Source: Streptomyces sp. NRRL S-350
GTDB taxonomy: Bacteria > Actinomycetota > Actinomycetes > Streptomycetales > Streptomycetaceae
Reading direction: 5' to 3'
DNA length: 64,000 nt
NCBI RefSeq assembly: GCF_000719705.1
Contig: NZ_JOHO01000010.1
Coordinates: forward strand, 62,001-126,000
Positions 52,512-61,216 of this stretch are shown piece by piece. The translations under genes were made by a program, and so were the position numbers. The notes below the pieces were generated by a model. The model worked only from the letters and a program-made list of their open reading frames with translations, searched no databases and had not been told where the DNA came from. Position 1 is the stretch's first letter. Every line of letters starts with the position of its first letter.

Positions 52512-55097
52512 CGGAAGGCGCCAGGAGACGTCGGCGACCTCCAGCTCCGCCGTGCCGTCCGTGTAGAGCATGAACGGCACGTCGACGTGCCGCAGGTCCG
52601 TACCGACCGCGGCCAGCTCGGTCAGCGGGACGGAGACGGTGGTCCAGTCCGTCGGCCCGGCCGCGCGCAGCCGCTCCGTCAGGTCGACGCCCGGCTGGGC
52701 CGGGAAGTCGTCGTGGCAGGCCAGGTAGAGCGGGGCGGAGGGCGGCTGCAGGACCCGCACGGCGAACCGTACGTGCGCCCCGCCCTCCAGGTACCCGCGC
52801 AGGTCGGCGGGGCGTCCGGTCGGGGATTCGGCGTACACGAAGGCCGGGTTGCCCTTGAAGCGCAGCCGCAGGGCGGTCCCGTCCGGGGTGGGGAACGGCG
52901 TGGCGTGGACGATCAGGCAGTCCATCGGCTTGTCGAGGCTGACGTCCTCCCGGGACCACGTGTTGTGGCCGCCGACCCGGAGGCGGTAGGCCGTGCCCTC
53001 CGCGTCGAGCACGCGCAGCGGCCCGCCGACCCGCGGCGCCGGGGGCGCCGGCGCCGGAGTGTGCAGCGGCAGCGGCTCGCCGACCGGGGCCGGGTCGTGC
53101 AGCGACAGGCCGTAGCCCACCGGGAACAGCGGGGTGTGGCTGCCCTCCGGCGCCGTCTCCTCCGCCGGTACGCGGTAGTCCGGCAGGTGCGCGGGGACGG
53201 CGTTGACGGCGCTGGCGTCGCGCGTCCTCGGCCAGGAGGAGGGCAGCCGCCCCTGGAAGTCGTGGGCGGGCGCACCGTCCTCGGCCGCGAACAGCACGTC
53301 CGTCACCCCGCCGGCGTACGGGCCCGGCAACCAGGCGACCACGAAGGCGTCCGAGAGGTTGATCTCCTCCGTGCAGTACAGCGGACGGCCGGTGAAGAGG
53401 ACGGTGACCGTGGGCACGCCCGCCGCGCGCAGCCGCCGCAGCAGCTCCAGGTCCCGCGCGTAGCTCCGCTTGAGGTCGGCGTAGCCCATCGAGCGCCAGG
53501 GCCTGACGGTGCCGCGCATCTCCGCGTAGGCGTCCTCGCCGATGCAGACGACCGCGACGTCGTACTCCCCGGGGGCGGTGGGGGCGGGTGCCGGGTCCAC
53601 CGTGCAGTCGGCCGCGCCGACGACCGCGCGGACCGCGTCGGCCATGGTGGCGCCGCCGGGCAGGTCGGCGCGGTCCAGGTCGTCGCCCTGCCAGGTGAGG
53701 GTCCAGCCGCCGCACTGCTTGCCCAGGTCGTCGGCCGCGCTGCCGGTGACGAGCACCCGTCCGGCCCGGGGCAGGGGCAGCAGCCCCGGGGTGTGCTTGA
53801 GCAGCACCAGGGACTTGCGGGTCGCCTCGCGGGCCAGTGCCCGGTGCTCCGGCGAGCCGATCACCGCCGGGGCACCCGGGACGGTCAGCGACCGCTGGGA
53901 CGGCCGGGGCTTCTCCCACAGGCCGGCGCGCAGCTTGACCCGCAGGACGCGGGAGACGGCGTCGTCGATCCGCTCCTGCGGGATGACGCCGGCCCGGACC
54001 TGCGCCACGGCCGTGCGGTGGACGCTCTGCCAGGCCTCCCGGCCCGCCACCATGAGCACGTCGAGGCCCGCGTTGATCGCGTACCCGGCGTCCCCGGCGG
54101 AGCAGCGCGAGACCTCGGCGTGCGCGTCCCAGTCGCTGATCACGATGCCGTCGAAGCCCACGGCGTTCTTGAGCACGTCGGTGATCAGGTACCGGCTGCC
54201 GTGCACCTTGTGGTTGTAGGGCTCGCCGCGGTCCGGCGTGTGGTCGTAGTTGGCCGGGTGCTCCCAGCTGCTGAAGGAGACCATCACGCTCTGCGCCCCG
54301 GCCCGGATGCCGGCCAGGAAGCCCTGGGCGTGGATGTCGCGCAGGACCTGTTCCGAGCACCGCGCGGTGCCCCGGTCGCGTCCGTCCGCCGTGCCGCCGT
54401 CGGCGATCCAGTGCTTGAGCGTCGCCAGGACCCGCTGGTCGGTGCGGAGGGCGGCGAGATCGCCCTGCAGGCCCTCGATCATGGCCTGGCCGTAGGCGTG
54501 GCCCAGCGCCGGGTCCTCCCCGTAGCCCTCGTAGTAGCGGCCCCAGCGGCGGTCGCGCGGGTTGGTGACGGTGGGGGCGAAGATCCAGTCCATCCCGGTG
54601 GCGGCGACCTCGCGGGCCGTGGCGGTGCCGATCCGGCGGATCAGGTCGGGGTCGCCGGCCGCGCCGAGGCCGATGTTGTGCGGGAAGACCGTGGCGCCGT
54701 GGACGTTGTTGTGGCCGTGGACGGCGTCGGTGGCCCACATGAACGGGATCCGGAAGGGCCGGTCCTGCCAGGTCTGCTCCGCGGCGGTCCAGAAGTGGTC
54801 CACCAGCTCCACCCAGTCCCGGACGGTGGCGTGGCGGCGGCCGTGCGGCCAGATCCCGGCTCCGTTGAGGGCCGACCCGATCTTGTACTCGCGGATGTCC
54901 TCGGCGGTGAGCTGGGCGAGCTCGGGCTGGACGAGCTGCCCGACCTTCTCCTCGAGCGTCAGCTGGGCCAGGATCGAGGCGACCTGCTGCTCGACCAGGG
55001 GGTCGGGTGCGATCGCGGAGGCCACCCGGGGCCAGGCCGTCAGCGGCGCGAGCGCGGGCAGCGGGGTGCGTCCGGTGGACGGCAGGGGCTCTGACAC
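52509..55097 (-). CDS. Cytoplasmic GH3 beta-glucosidase/cellodextrinase with C-terminal beta domain
   Basis: 862 residues from the ATG at 55097, 5 nt after the PIG-L stop. GH3 (ExoP-like): WATDAVHGHNNVHGATVFPH, RRWGRYYEGYGEDPALGHAY, ATLKHWIADGGTADGRDRG, nucleophile Asp in GIVISDWDAHAEVSR, then the alpha/beta domain (VVCIGEDAYAEMRG). The last 170 residues form a carbohydrate-binding-like beta domain (EDVSLDKPMDCLIVHATPFP). No signal peptide. Hydrolyses beta-glucosides inside the cell, perhaps removing a glucosyl cap from the cluster's product. Last gene of the radical-SAM operon. Confidence 0.92.
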   Translation of the reverse strand: MSEPLPSTGRTPLPALAPLTAWPRVASAIAPDPLVEQQVASILAQLTLEEKVGQLVQPELAQLTAEDIREYKIGSALNGAGIWPHGRRHATVRDWVELVDHFWTAAEQTWQDRPFRIPFMWATDAVHGHNNVHGATVFPHNIGLGAAGDPDLIRRIGTATAREVAATGMDWIFAPTVTNPRDRRWGRYYEGYGEDPALGHAYGQAMIEGLQGDLAALRTDQRVLATLKHWIADGGTADGRDRGTARCSEQVLRDIHAQGFLAGIRAGAQSVMVSFSSWEHPANYDHTPDRGEPYNHKVHGSRYLITDVLKNAVGFDGIVISDWDAHAEVSRCSAGDAGYAINAGLDVLMVAGREAWQSVHRTAVAQVRAGVIPQERIDDAVSRVLRVKLRAGLWEKPRPSQRSLTVPGAPAVIGSPEHRALAREATRKSLVLLKHTPGLLPLPRAGRVLVTGSAADDLGKQCGGWTLTWQGDDLDRADLPGGATMADAVRAVVGAADCTVDPAPAPTAPGEYDVAVVCIGEDAYAEMRGTVRPWRSMGYADLKRSYARDLELLRRLRAAGVPTVTVLFTGRPLYCTEEINLSDAFVVAWLPGPYAGGVTDVLFAAEDGAPAHDFQGRLPSSWPRTRDASAVNAVPAHLPDYRVPAEETAPEGSHTPLFPVGYGLSLHDPAPVGEPLPLHTPAPAPPAPRVGGPLRVLDAEGTAYRLRVGGHNTWSREDVSLDKPMDCLIVHATPFPTPDGTALRLRFKGNPAFVYAESPTGRPADLRGYLEGGAHVRFAVRVLQPPSAPLYLACHDDFPAQPGVDLTERLRAAGPTDWTTVSVPLTELAAVGTDLRHVDVPFMLYTDGTAELEVADVSWRLP

Positions 55098-55101
55098 TGT
55101 G

Positions 55102-55893
55102 TCACTCCGTTTCCGGCCGGGCGGGCGCCGGCTCGCTGATCCAGAACTCCTCGACGGCGGAGGCGAGTACGCGTTCCTGGAACGGCTCCGGCACGACCGG
55201 GCGGGTCTGGCCGGGGGCGAAGAGCTCGACCTGGGTGCGGTGTTCGCGGAAGGCGGCCCGCTTGAGCGGCAGCTGCTCGGTGATGTCGACGGTGACGAGT
55301 CGCTCGGCCGCGCCGGCGCCGTCGGCGGGCGGGTTCCGGTTGACGAAGGCGAACTCCTGCTCCGTCCGCTCGTCCCAGACCACGTAGCGGTAGACGGTCG
55401 GTGTGAGGTCCAGCTCCGCGAGGCAGCCGAGCACGGTCTCGCCGGTCAGCCGGTGGTCGGCGTTGAGTTCCCGCACCTCGTGCGGGAGGTAGATCTCGGC
55501 GACGCCCGGGTGGACGCGGAGCAGTTCCAGGACCCTGTCGTGGAACGGCTTGAGGTGGTCGGCGAGCCGGGTGTCCGGGAAGTCCAGGAAGTGCACGGCG
55601 TCCTCCGGCAGTCCGAGCGCCCGCGCGGCCGCCCGGGCCTCCTGGCGGCGGATGACCCGCAGCTCGGCCGGGGTGGGGTCGCTGTGGATGCCGAGCACCG
55701 CGGAGTGCGACATGGCGCCGTCGGTGGCGAAGACCACCCGCACGCCGGTGCCCTCGGAGACCAGCCGGGCGATGGTGCCGCCGCAGGCGATCACCTCGTC
55801 GTCGGGATGCGGTGCGAAGACCAGCACGCTGCCGCGGGAACGCCGGGTGCGCAGGTGCCATTCGGTCCACGTGCCGAGGAGCGGCGGAGTCAT
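55102..55893 (-). CDS. PIG-L-family zinc deacetylase
   Basis: 263 residues. Overlaps the upstream glycosyltransferase by ATGA. Zinc-site HPDDEVIACGG at about 29-39 (AHPDDE type, here PHPDDE) and later EIYLPHEVRELNADHRLTGE with the third His. PIG-L enzymes remove acetyl from N-acetylglucosamine in mycothiol, glycolipids or antibiotics such as teicoplanin. Beside a glycosyltransferase it likely deacetylates a newly attached GlcNAc. Substrate inferred. Confidence 0.9.
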   Translation of the reverse strand: MTPPLLGTWTEWHLRTRRSRGSVLVFAPHPDDEVIACGGTIARLVSEGTGVRVVFATDGAMSHSAVLGIHSDPTPAELRVIRRQEARAAARALGLPEDAVHFLDFPDTRLADHLKPFHDRVLELLRVHPGVAEIYLPHEVRELNADHRLTGETVLGCLAELDLTPTVYRYVVWDERTEQEFAFVNRNPPADGAGAAERLVTVDITEQLPLKRAAFREHRTQVELFAPGQTRPVVPEPFQERVLASAVEEFWISEPAPARPETE

Positions 55894-56903
55894 CGGCTGC
55901 TCCCCTCGGTGACGGCCTGCGCGACGGCCCGCCCGGCGACGCGCCCGGCGGGCTGCTCGGCGGGCGGGCCCGGTTCGGCGGCCCGGTCGATCGCGCGGGT
56001 GACCGTGCCGAAGAGGTCGGTGACAGCTCCCTCGGCGAGCCCGCGGGAACGCAGGATGTCCTCGATCTCCTCGAAGTGGTGGTCGGGGACGAGCCTGGCC
56101 ACCGGAGTGTCGAACTTGTCTGCGAAGTAGCGGTAGTTGGCGGCCGCCGCCGCCATGTTGTCCTGGTAGCTCTTGGGGTGGGGCACGTGCAGCGAGGCGG
56201 CGTCGCGGCTCAGCTCGAACCGGGCGCCCGCCTGGTGCAGCCGGTAGCCGAGGTCGACGTCCTCGGCTCCCCAGGAGCGGTACGCCTCGTCGAACCCGCC
56301 GACCTCGCGCAGTTGGGCCGTGTTCGCGGACACGTGGCACGTCCACCACATGAGCCAGGGCGCGGTGAGTACGCCGAGCTCCTCGCCGTACCGCTCGTAG
56401 TAGGTCTCCCGGAGGTCCAACCAGCGGCGCTGTTCGCCGAACCGGCGTATGGAGGCGTCCGGGTCGGCGAAGTCGATCTCCTGGAGGATCCGTTCGCCGT
56501 CCTCGTTGCCCTCGTTGAAGCAGTGGACGTAGCCCTGGACGGCGACCGGGCCGTCGGCCCGGCGGTGCGCGGCGAGGTGTGCGGCCAGCGCCCCGGAGTG
56601 CAGGACGACGCCGGAGTCCACGAAGACGCAGATCCCGCTGCGGGCGTTGTCGATGCCGACGTTGCGGGCCTTGGCGACCCGGTAGCCTTCGTCCTCCTGG
56701 AAGAAGTAGTGGGCGTCGAGCCGGTCGTGGTAGCCGGCCACGACCTCGGCCGTGTCGTCGGCGGAGCCGTCGTCGACGACGATCACCTCGAAGGCCTCGC
56801 CCGGGGCGAGGCGTTGGCGGGCCAGTGAGTCCAGGGTGTGCCGGAGCAGCTCCGAGCGGTTGTAGGTGGGCACGATCACCGTGCAGGCGGGCAGCGCGGT
56901 CAT
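55890..56903 (-). CDS. Family 2 glycosyltransferase
   Basis: 337 residues. Overlaps the MFS gene by ATGA. GT-A fold: CTVIVPTYNRSELLRHTLDS, EVIVVDDGSADDT, AKARNVGIDNARSGICVFVD with a DSG in place of the usual DxD, and GGFDEAYRSWGAEDVDLGYR. These match GT2 enzymes acting on small acceptors. Soluble, with no membrane segments. Sugar donor unknown; UDP-GlcNAc is plausible from the PIG-L neighbour. Confidence 0.9.
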   Translation of the reverse strand: MTALPACTVIVPTYNRSELLRHTLDSLARQRLAPGEAFEVIVVDDGSADDTAEVVAGYHDRLDAHYFFQEDEGYRVAKARNVGIDNARSGICVFVDSGVVLHSGALAAHLAAHRRADGPVAVQGYVHCFNEGNEDGERILQEIDFADPDASIRRFGEQRRWLDLRETYYERYGEELGVLTAPWLMWWTCHVSANTAQLREVGGFDEAYRSWGAEDVDLGYRLHQAGARFELSRDAASLHVPHPKSYQDNMAAAAANYRYFADKFDTPVARLVPDHHFEEIEDILRSRGLAEGAVTDLFGTVTRAIDRAAEPGPPAEQPAGRVAGRAVAQAVTEGSSR

Positions 56904-58177
56904 GCGGCGTTCCCTTCGGGGATCTCGGTCGGTGCGGAGGTGCGCGGGCTGCCGGGTGCGAAGACCAGCAGGCCGGCGAGGGCGGTGAGGCCGGCGCACA
57001 CCCAGAAGACCTGCCCGTAGCCCGTCCAGGTCGCGACCGTGCCGACCACCAGGCCGCCGAGGAACATGCCGGTCTTGAAGGCACTCGCGTAGAGCGAGGA
57101 GGCGGTGCCGGGGCGCCCGGGCAGGGAGTCCTGGAGCATCACGACCGGGATGTTCATCACGACCGCCGTCCAGAACGCGTTGGGCAGTTGGAGGAGCAGC
57201 AGCAGCGTGCGGCTGTGGACCAGCGGCAGGGCCGCGAAGAAGAGCGTGGCGCAGACGGTGGCCAGCAGCAGCAGCCTGGTCTTGCCGATCCGGTCGGCCC
57301 AGACGCCGACCCCGATCATCAGCGGGATCTCCAGCACCGCGCTCAGCCCGAGCAGGAGGCCGGCGAAGGCGGTGCTCAGGTGGAGCTCCGAGGTGACGCG
57401 CAGGGAGAGGTCGATCTGGTACATCATGTTGGCGCCCAGCAGCAGCACGATCGCCGCGAGCAGCCGCGCGGTGTGCGCGCCGAGCCCGGCGAAGAGTCCG
57501 CGCAGCCCGGGAGCGGTGTCGGCGGACGGGTCGTCCGGGGCCGGCCGGGGGAGCCGGGGCAGGCCCCAGCGGCAGATCGCCGCGGCGAGCAGCGACAGGC
57601 CGGCCGCGCTCGCGTAGAGCACCGTGAAGGACCAGCGGGCGACCAGCCAGAAGGCGACCGGCGGCCCGATCACCCAGGCGAGCGACGTGATCGAGCGCTG
57701 GAAGCCGTTGAAGAACGGTGCGTCGACCTGCCTCGCCTCGGCCAGCTCCCGGGTGTAGGCGAAGAGTTGGCCGAAGCAGGCGCCCCCGAGGCCGAAGCAC
57801 ACCATGCCGGCCGGCAGCAGCAGGTAGTAGTCGCGGAACACGGAGTAGCAGAGCGCCCCGACGGCGTTGCAGAGCGCGGTCAGCACCAGCACCGTACGGC
57901 GGTCGCGCAGCCGGTCGGAGACGACGCCCATGGCCAGGTCGGTGCCGATCTCCCCGACCGACCTGACGGCGAAGAACAGGCCGATCATCAGCGGGGTGGC
58001 GTGGACGGCGTCCGCCAGGAAGAGGCTGACGGTCGGGATCACGAACGCGCCGGCCAGCCCGACCACGCCGTTCGCGGCGATCAGGCTCTGGACCGACCGG
58101 TCGGCGAGCAGGCGCCACCGGCTGACGGCGGGCACCGGGGCGACGGGCACGGCGCTCTCGACGGGTTCCGCGGTCAT
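56900..58177 (-). CDS. MFS exporter of the sugar-efflux (SET) type
   Basis: 425 residues, twelve predicted membrane segments. Overlaps the FMO gene by ATGA. SET-family resemblance (SetA/SotB) in VSLFLADAVHATPLMIGLFF, VSDRLRDRRTVLVL and SLAWVIGPPVAFWLVA. Members export sugars and glycosides. In this operon it probably exports the glycosylated product or a cello-oligosaccharide derivative. Confidence 0.87.
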   Translation of the reverse strand: MTAEPVESAVPVAPVPAVSRWRLLADRSVQSLIAANGVVGLAGAFVIPTVSLFLADAVHATPLMIGLFFAVRSVGEIGTDLAMGVVSDRLRDRRTVLVLTALCNAVGALCYSVFRDYYLLLPAGMVCFGLGGACFGQLFAYTRELAEARQVDAPFFNGFQRSITSLAWVIGPPVAFWLVARWSFTVLYASAAGLSLLAAAICRWGLPRLPRPAPDDPSADTAPGLRGLFAGLGAHTARLLAAIVLLLGANMMYQIDLSLRVTSELHLSTAFAGLLLGLSAVLEIPLMIGVGVWADRIGKTRLLLLATVCATLFFAALPLVHSRTLLLLLQLPNAFWTAVVMNIPVVMLQDSLPGRPGTASSLYASAFKTGMFLGGLVVGTVATWTGYGQVFWVCAGLTALAGLLVFAPGSPRTSAPTEIPEGNAA

Positions 58178-59730
58178 GCCGTCGCCTCCTCGGGCCCGCC
58201 GGTGCGCTGCCGGTACGGCAGCCAGGGGGCCAGCTCGCGCCCGGCCGGGACGCGGGCGGCCGCGGCCAGGTCGTCCGGGCCGATCACCGCCCCGGCGAGC
58301 AGGCGTTCGCGGGTGTGCGCCGGGAGGGCGGCCAGGATGCGGTGCCGTACGCCGGCCAGGTCCAGCCGGTCGTCGAGCGCGGCCGGGATCGGCGTGGCCC
58401 GGCCGGGCTCCAGGTTTCCGGGGGCGACCTGGCTGGAGACGACCGTCCAGTACGCGGCGAAGTCGACGGCCGGGTCCGGCAGGCTGCCGCTGAGCAGGCC
58501 CAGCCGGATGGTCTCCAGCCAGCAGTCGAGGTAGCGGCGGTCCTGGAGGGCGCCCATGTGGCGGCTGCACCAGTCGGCGCGGGCGTCGGCGTCGGGCAGG
58601 GCCGCCTTCCCGGTGATGACGGCGATCGCCCAGCCGGCCACGGCTTCGAAGTACGGGCAGGCGGTGCCGAACGCCTCGGTGTCCACCGGGGTGTTGACCA
58701 CGGCGAGGGTCGGGTCGTGGCGCCAGAAGTGGTGCTCGTACAGGTCCTCGCGGCGCAGTCCGTCGATGAAGCCGTAGTCGGGCATCTCGTAGCCGAGGCA
58801 CAGCACCACGGCGTCGTACTCGCGGCGGGAGCCGTCGGCGAACTCCACCGAGCCGTCCTCGGCGAACCGCTCGAAGGCCGGCGCCGGGTGCACGTCCCCG
58901 GCGTGGACCCGGGGGACGATCCGGTCGTTGACGTGGACCGCGCCGTGGAAGCCCTCCTCGGGCAGCAGGCCGGTGGCCCGGTACATCGCCATGTACTCGG
59001 GGAGGTGCTCCGTGAGCCAGTCGAGGTAGACCGCGTACGGCACCTCCTCGACGGCGACGCGTCCCGCGTACGAGAAGAGCGCGTCGTTGTAGAGGTCTCC
59101 GACGAGGCGCGGCAGGAAGAGCTGGTGGCGGCGCACCGACCAGTCCACGTGCGCGGCGGCGCCGCCGAGGTCGGCGGCGATGTCGGCGCCGCTGACACCG
59201 CCGCCGACGACCAGCACCCGCCGGCCGGTGAACTCCGCGGGGCCGCGGTACTCGGGGGCGGTCAGGATCCGCACGGGCGCTGTCGGGGCCGGCAGGCGGG
59301 CGGGCAGCCGGGGCTGCCAGAGCTCGCCGTTGGCGACCAGGACGGCGTCGGCCGTCCCGGTGTGCTCCCGGCCGTCGGCCGTGCGGGTGGTGACCTGCCA
59401 GCAGCCGTCCGTCCTGGCGACCCGGACGACCTCGGTGCCGAGCTCGACGGCATCGAGGAGGCCGTACCGGGCGGCGTAGGAGCGCAGGTAGTCCTGGACC
59501 TCGTGCTGGGTGGGGAAGTCGGTGGTGAACCCGGGCGGGTGGTCGCTGAACGGCATGCTCATGCGGGAGCTCTGCATGCGCACACCCGCGTAGGCGCCGC
59601 CGCCCGAGGGGTTCCAGATGCCGCCGAGGTCGTCGCGCTTCTCGTAGCAGACGACGTCGAGGCCGGCGGAGCGGGCCTGCCGCACGCAGGTGAGCCCTGC
59701 GGGGCCGGCTCCGATCACGACTGTTCGCAT
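58174..59730 (-). CDS. Flavin-containing monooxygenase
   Basis: 518 residues from the ATG at 59730, preceded by CTGGAG. FAD loop VVIGAGPAGLTCVRQARSAG (4-23), second dinucleotide fold VLVVGGGVSGADIAADLGGA (about 170-189), and VVLCLGYEMPDYGFIDGL. The FMO-type FxGxxxHxxx signature is altered (LPAPTAPVRILTAPEYRGPA). Oxidises N, S or carbonyl groups using NADPH. It follows the radical SAM gene after a gap of 120 bp filled by a 12-bp repeat, and then overlaps the exporter by 4 nt. Confidence 0.9.
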   Translation of the reverse strand: MRTVVIGAGPAGLTCVRQARSAGLDVVCYEKRDDLGGIWNPSGGGAYAGVRMQSSRMSMPFSDHPPGFTTDFPTQHEVQDYLRSYAARYGLLDAVELGTEVVRVARTDGCWQVTTRTADGREHTGTADAVLVANGELWQPRLPARLPAPTAPVRILTAPEYRGPAEFTGRRVLVVGGGVSGADIAADLGGAAAHVDWSVRRHQLFLPRLVGDLYNDALFSYAGRVAVEEVPYAVYLDWLTEHLPEYMAMYRATGLLPEEGFHGAVHVNDRIVPRVHAGDVHPAPAFERFAEDGSVEFADGSRREYDAVVLCLGYEMPDYGFIDGLRREDLYEHHFWRHDPTLAVVNTPVDTEAFGTACPYFEAVAGWAIAVITGKAALPDADARADWCSRHMGALQDRRYLDCWLETIRLGLLSGSLPDPAVDFAAYWTVVSSQVAPGNLEPGRATPIPAALDDRLDLAGVRHRILAALPAHTRERLLAGAVIGPDDLAAAARVPAGRELAPWLPYRQRTGGPEEATA

Positions 59731-59753
59731 GGAGTCTCCAGGCTCATGGTCGG

Positions 59754-59825
59754 GTTCACGGGCGCGTTCACGGGCTCGTTCACGGGAGCGTTCGTGGGAG
59801 CGTTCACGGGCGGGCGCACGGTCGG
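59754..59825. repeat. Six copies of a 12-bp tandem repeat between radical SAM and FMO genes
   Basis: GTTCACGGG recurs at 59754, 59766, 59778, 59790 (GTTCGTGGG), 59802 and, degenerate, 59814, always 12 bp apart. It fills the only real gap of an otherwise overlapping operon, just downstream of the radical SAM stop. Confidence 0.9.
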
Positions 59826-59850
59826 GCTCGGCACGGGATCCGACCGGCCG

Positions 59851-60993
59851 TCAGATGAACGGGTCGAAGTCGTCGCACAGCTCCGCCTCCGGCCTGCTCG
59901 GCAGGATGGCGATCTCCTGGTTGGAGGGGTGTCGCGCGCAGACGAACCGGCAGTCCCGGCTGGGGTCGATGACGCCGGTGTCGGCGGCCGACCACATCTC
60001 GGCGAAGGTCGACTGCTGGATGTCGCCGATCCGGCCCTTGGGGTTGCCCCGGTGGTACGGGCAGACGTAGACGCCGGTCGGCGTGACGGTGGTGCGCAAC
60101 TCGGCGACGGCGCACCGGTGGTAGTCCTTCTCCTCGACGGAGTCGGTGCTGCTCCGCACGGACTGCCAGTTGGAGGAGTGCAGGACGTGGAAGCCGTCGT
60201 CCTCCAGCTCGCGCAGCCGGGCTATCTGCTCCTCGACGGCCGCGATGTCCTCGGCGCGCTGGTTGACCGTGTAGTGGTCCTCGTCGAGCATCGCCTTGAC
60301 CTCGAAGTAGTCGCAGCCGATCTCCTTGGCGAGCACGCCGGCCCGGTACACCTCGGCGTAGTTGGAGTCGGTGACCCGGCCCGCCTCGTCGAAGCGCTGC
60401 ATCAGCAGGAACGAGTAGCCGAGCCGGCCGGACTTGCGGGCGGCCAGCGTCCGCATGTTGTCGATGACCTGGGGGAACGCGCTGCGCTTGCCCCGGCTGG
60501 GGCGGAACTTGGCGTAGGTGTCGGCGGTGCCGGCGTCGATCGAGACCCGCACCCAGGAGAGCATGTCGGCGAGCTGGTCGAGGTAGCGGTGGATCTGGGT
60601 GCCGTTGGTGACGAGGCCGAGCTTGATCCCGGCCTCGTGCAGCACCTCGATGATCCGGCCGGCGGAGCGGTGCATCAGCGGCTCGCCCCCGCCGATCAGG
60701 ATCACGGCGAGGACCTTGGAGTCGGCGAGTTCGTGGGCGAGGCGCAGGATGCGGTCCTGGCCGATCTGCCCGTGGTGCAGGACCTGGGAGGAGATGCACT
60801 CCGGGCAGGCCAGGTCGCAGACGGTGGTCGGGTCGAGGTCGACGACGAGGGGGGAGGCGAGGCGCCGCCCCTGTGCGACGTCGAGGACGGCGGGGTGGAC
60901 GGAACGCTGGTAGAGCTTGCCGACGAGGTCGAGATTGCGCTCGACGAACTGGGTGCCGACGGCGTCACCCAGCTGAGTACGTGGCTCGTCCAT
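59851..60993 (-). CDS. Radical SAM enzyme with SPASM-like C-terminus
   Basis: 380 residues from the ATG at 60993, preceded by AGGAGATG. The [4Fe-4S] motif is Cys59-x3-Cys63-x2-Cys66 in TTVCDLACPECISS. GGGEP and VTNGT are SAM-binding loops. The C-terminal Cys set (HRCAVAE, VYVCPYHRGN, CRFVCARHP) resembles a SPASM/Twitch auxiliary-cluster domain. It could modify a sugar, amino acid or short peptide; no precursor peptide was found nearby. First gene of the CebR-boxed operon. Confidence 0.92.
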   Translation of the reverse strand: MDEPRTQLGDAVGTQFVERNLDLVGKLYQRSVHPAVLDVAQGRRLASPLVVDLDPTTVCDLACPECISSQVLHHGQIGQDRILRLAHELADSKVLAVILIGGGEPLMHRSAGRIIEVLHEAGIKLGLVTNGTQIHRYLDQLADMLSWVRVSIDAGTADTYAKFRPSRGKRSAFPQVIDNMRTLAARKSGRLGYSFLLMQRFDEAGRVTDSNYAEVYRAGVLAKEIGCDYFEVKAMLDEDHYTVNQRAEDIAAVEEQIARLRELEDDGFHVLHSSNWQSVRSSTDSVEEKDYHRCAVAELRTTVTPTGVYVCPYHRGNPKGRIGDIQQSTFAEMWSAADTGVIDPSRDCRFVCARHPSNQEIAILPSRPEAELCDDFDPFI

Positions 60994-61023
60994 GCGGACT
61001 TCATCTCCTGTCCGGCGCAGATT

Positions 61024-61037
61024 TGGGAGCGCTCCCA
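61024..61037. promoter_or_regulatory. CebR box upstream of the radical-SAM operon
   Basis: Perfect TGGGAGCGCTCCCA, 30 bp before the radical SAM start codon, probably overlapping the transcript start or 5' leader, where bound CebR would block transcription. Confidence 0.93.
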
Positions 61038-61067
61038 CGCAAAGGTTGCAAGAGCCCCGTGTCGAAG

Positions 61068-61081
61068 TGGAAGCGTTTCCG
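61068..61081. promoter_or_regulatory. GGAAGCG-type palindrome upstream of the radical-SAM operon
   Basis: TGGAAGCGTTTCCG is a near copy of the TGGAAGCGCTTCCA site in front of GH48 (two mismatches), again upstream of the CebR box relative to transcription. Confidence 0.6.
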
Positions 61082-61216
61082 TGAAACTAGCCCGGCTCGG
61101 TGCGCCGAGTCAACGGACATCGGCGGCGGGCTGCCGGGCGGTGAACCACGGTTGAGGACCTGTCAAATCGACCAGCGAACAGGCTGGTTGCCGGTCGTCC
61201 GAGAGGGCATGGAGAG

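Noticed and set aside
59851..60993. Radical SAM enzyme of a RiPP cluster
   Set aside because: No short precursor-peptide gene with a ribosome site was found within several kilobases on either strand, though a very small one could be missed.
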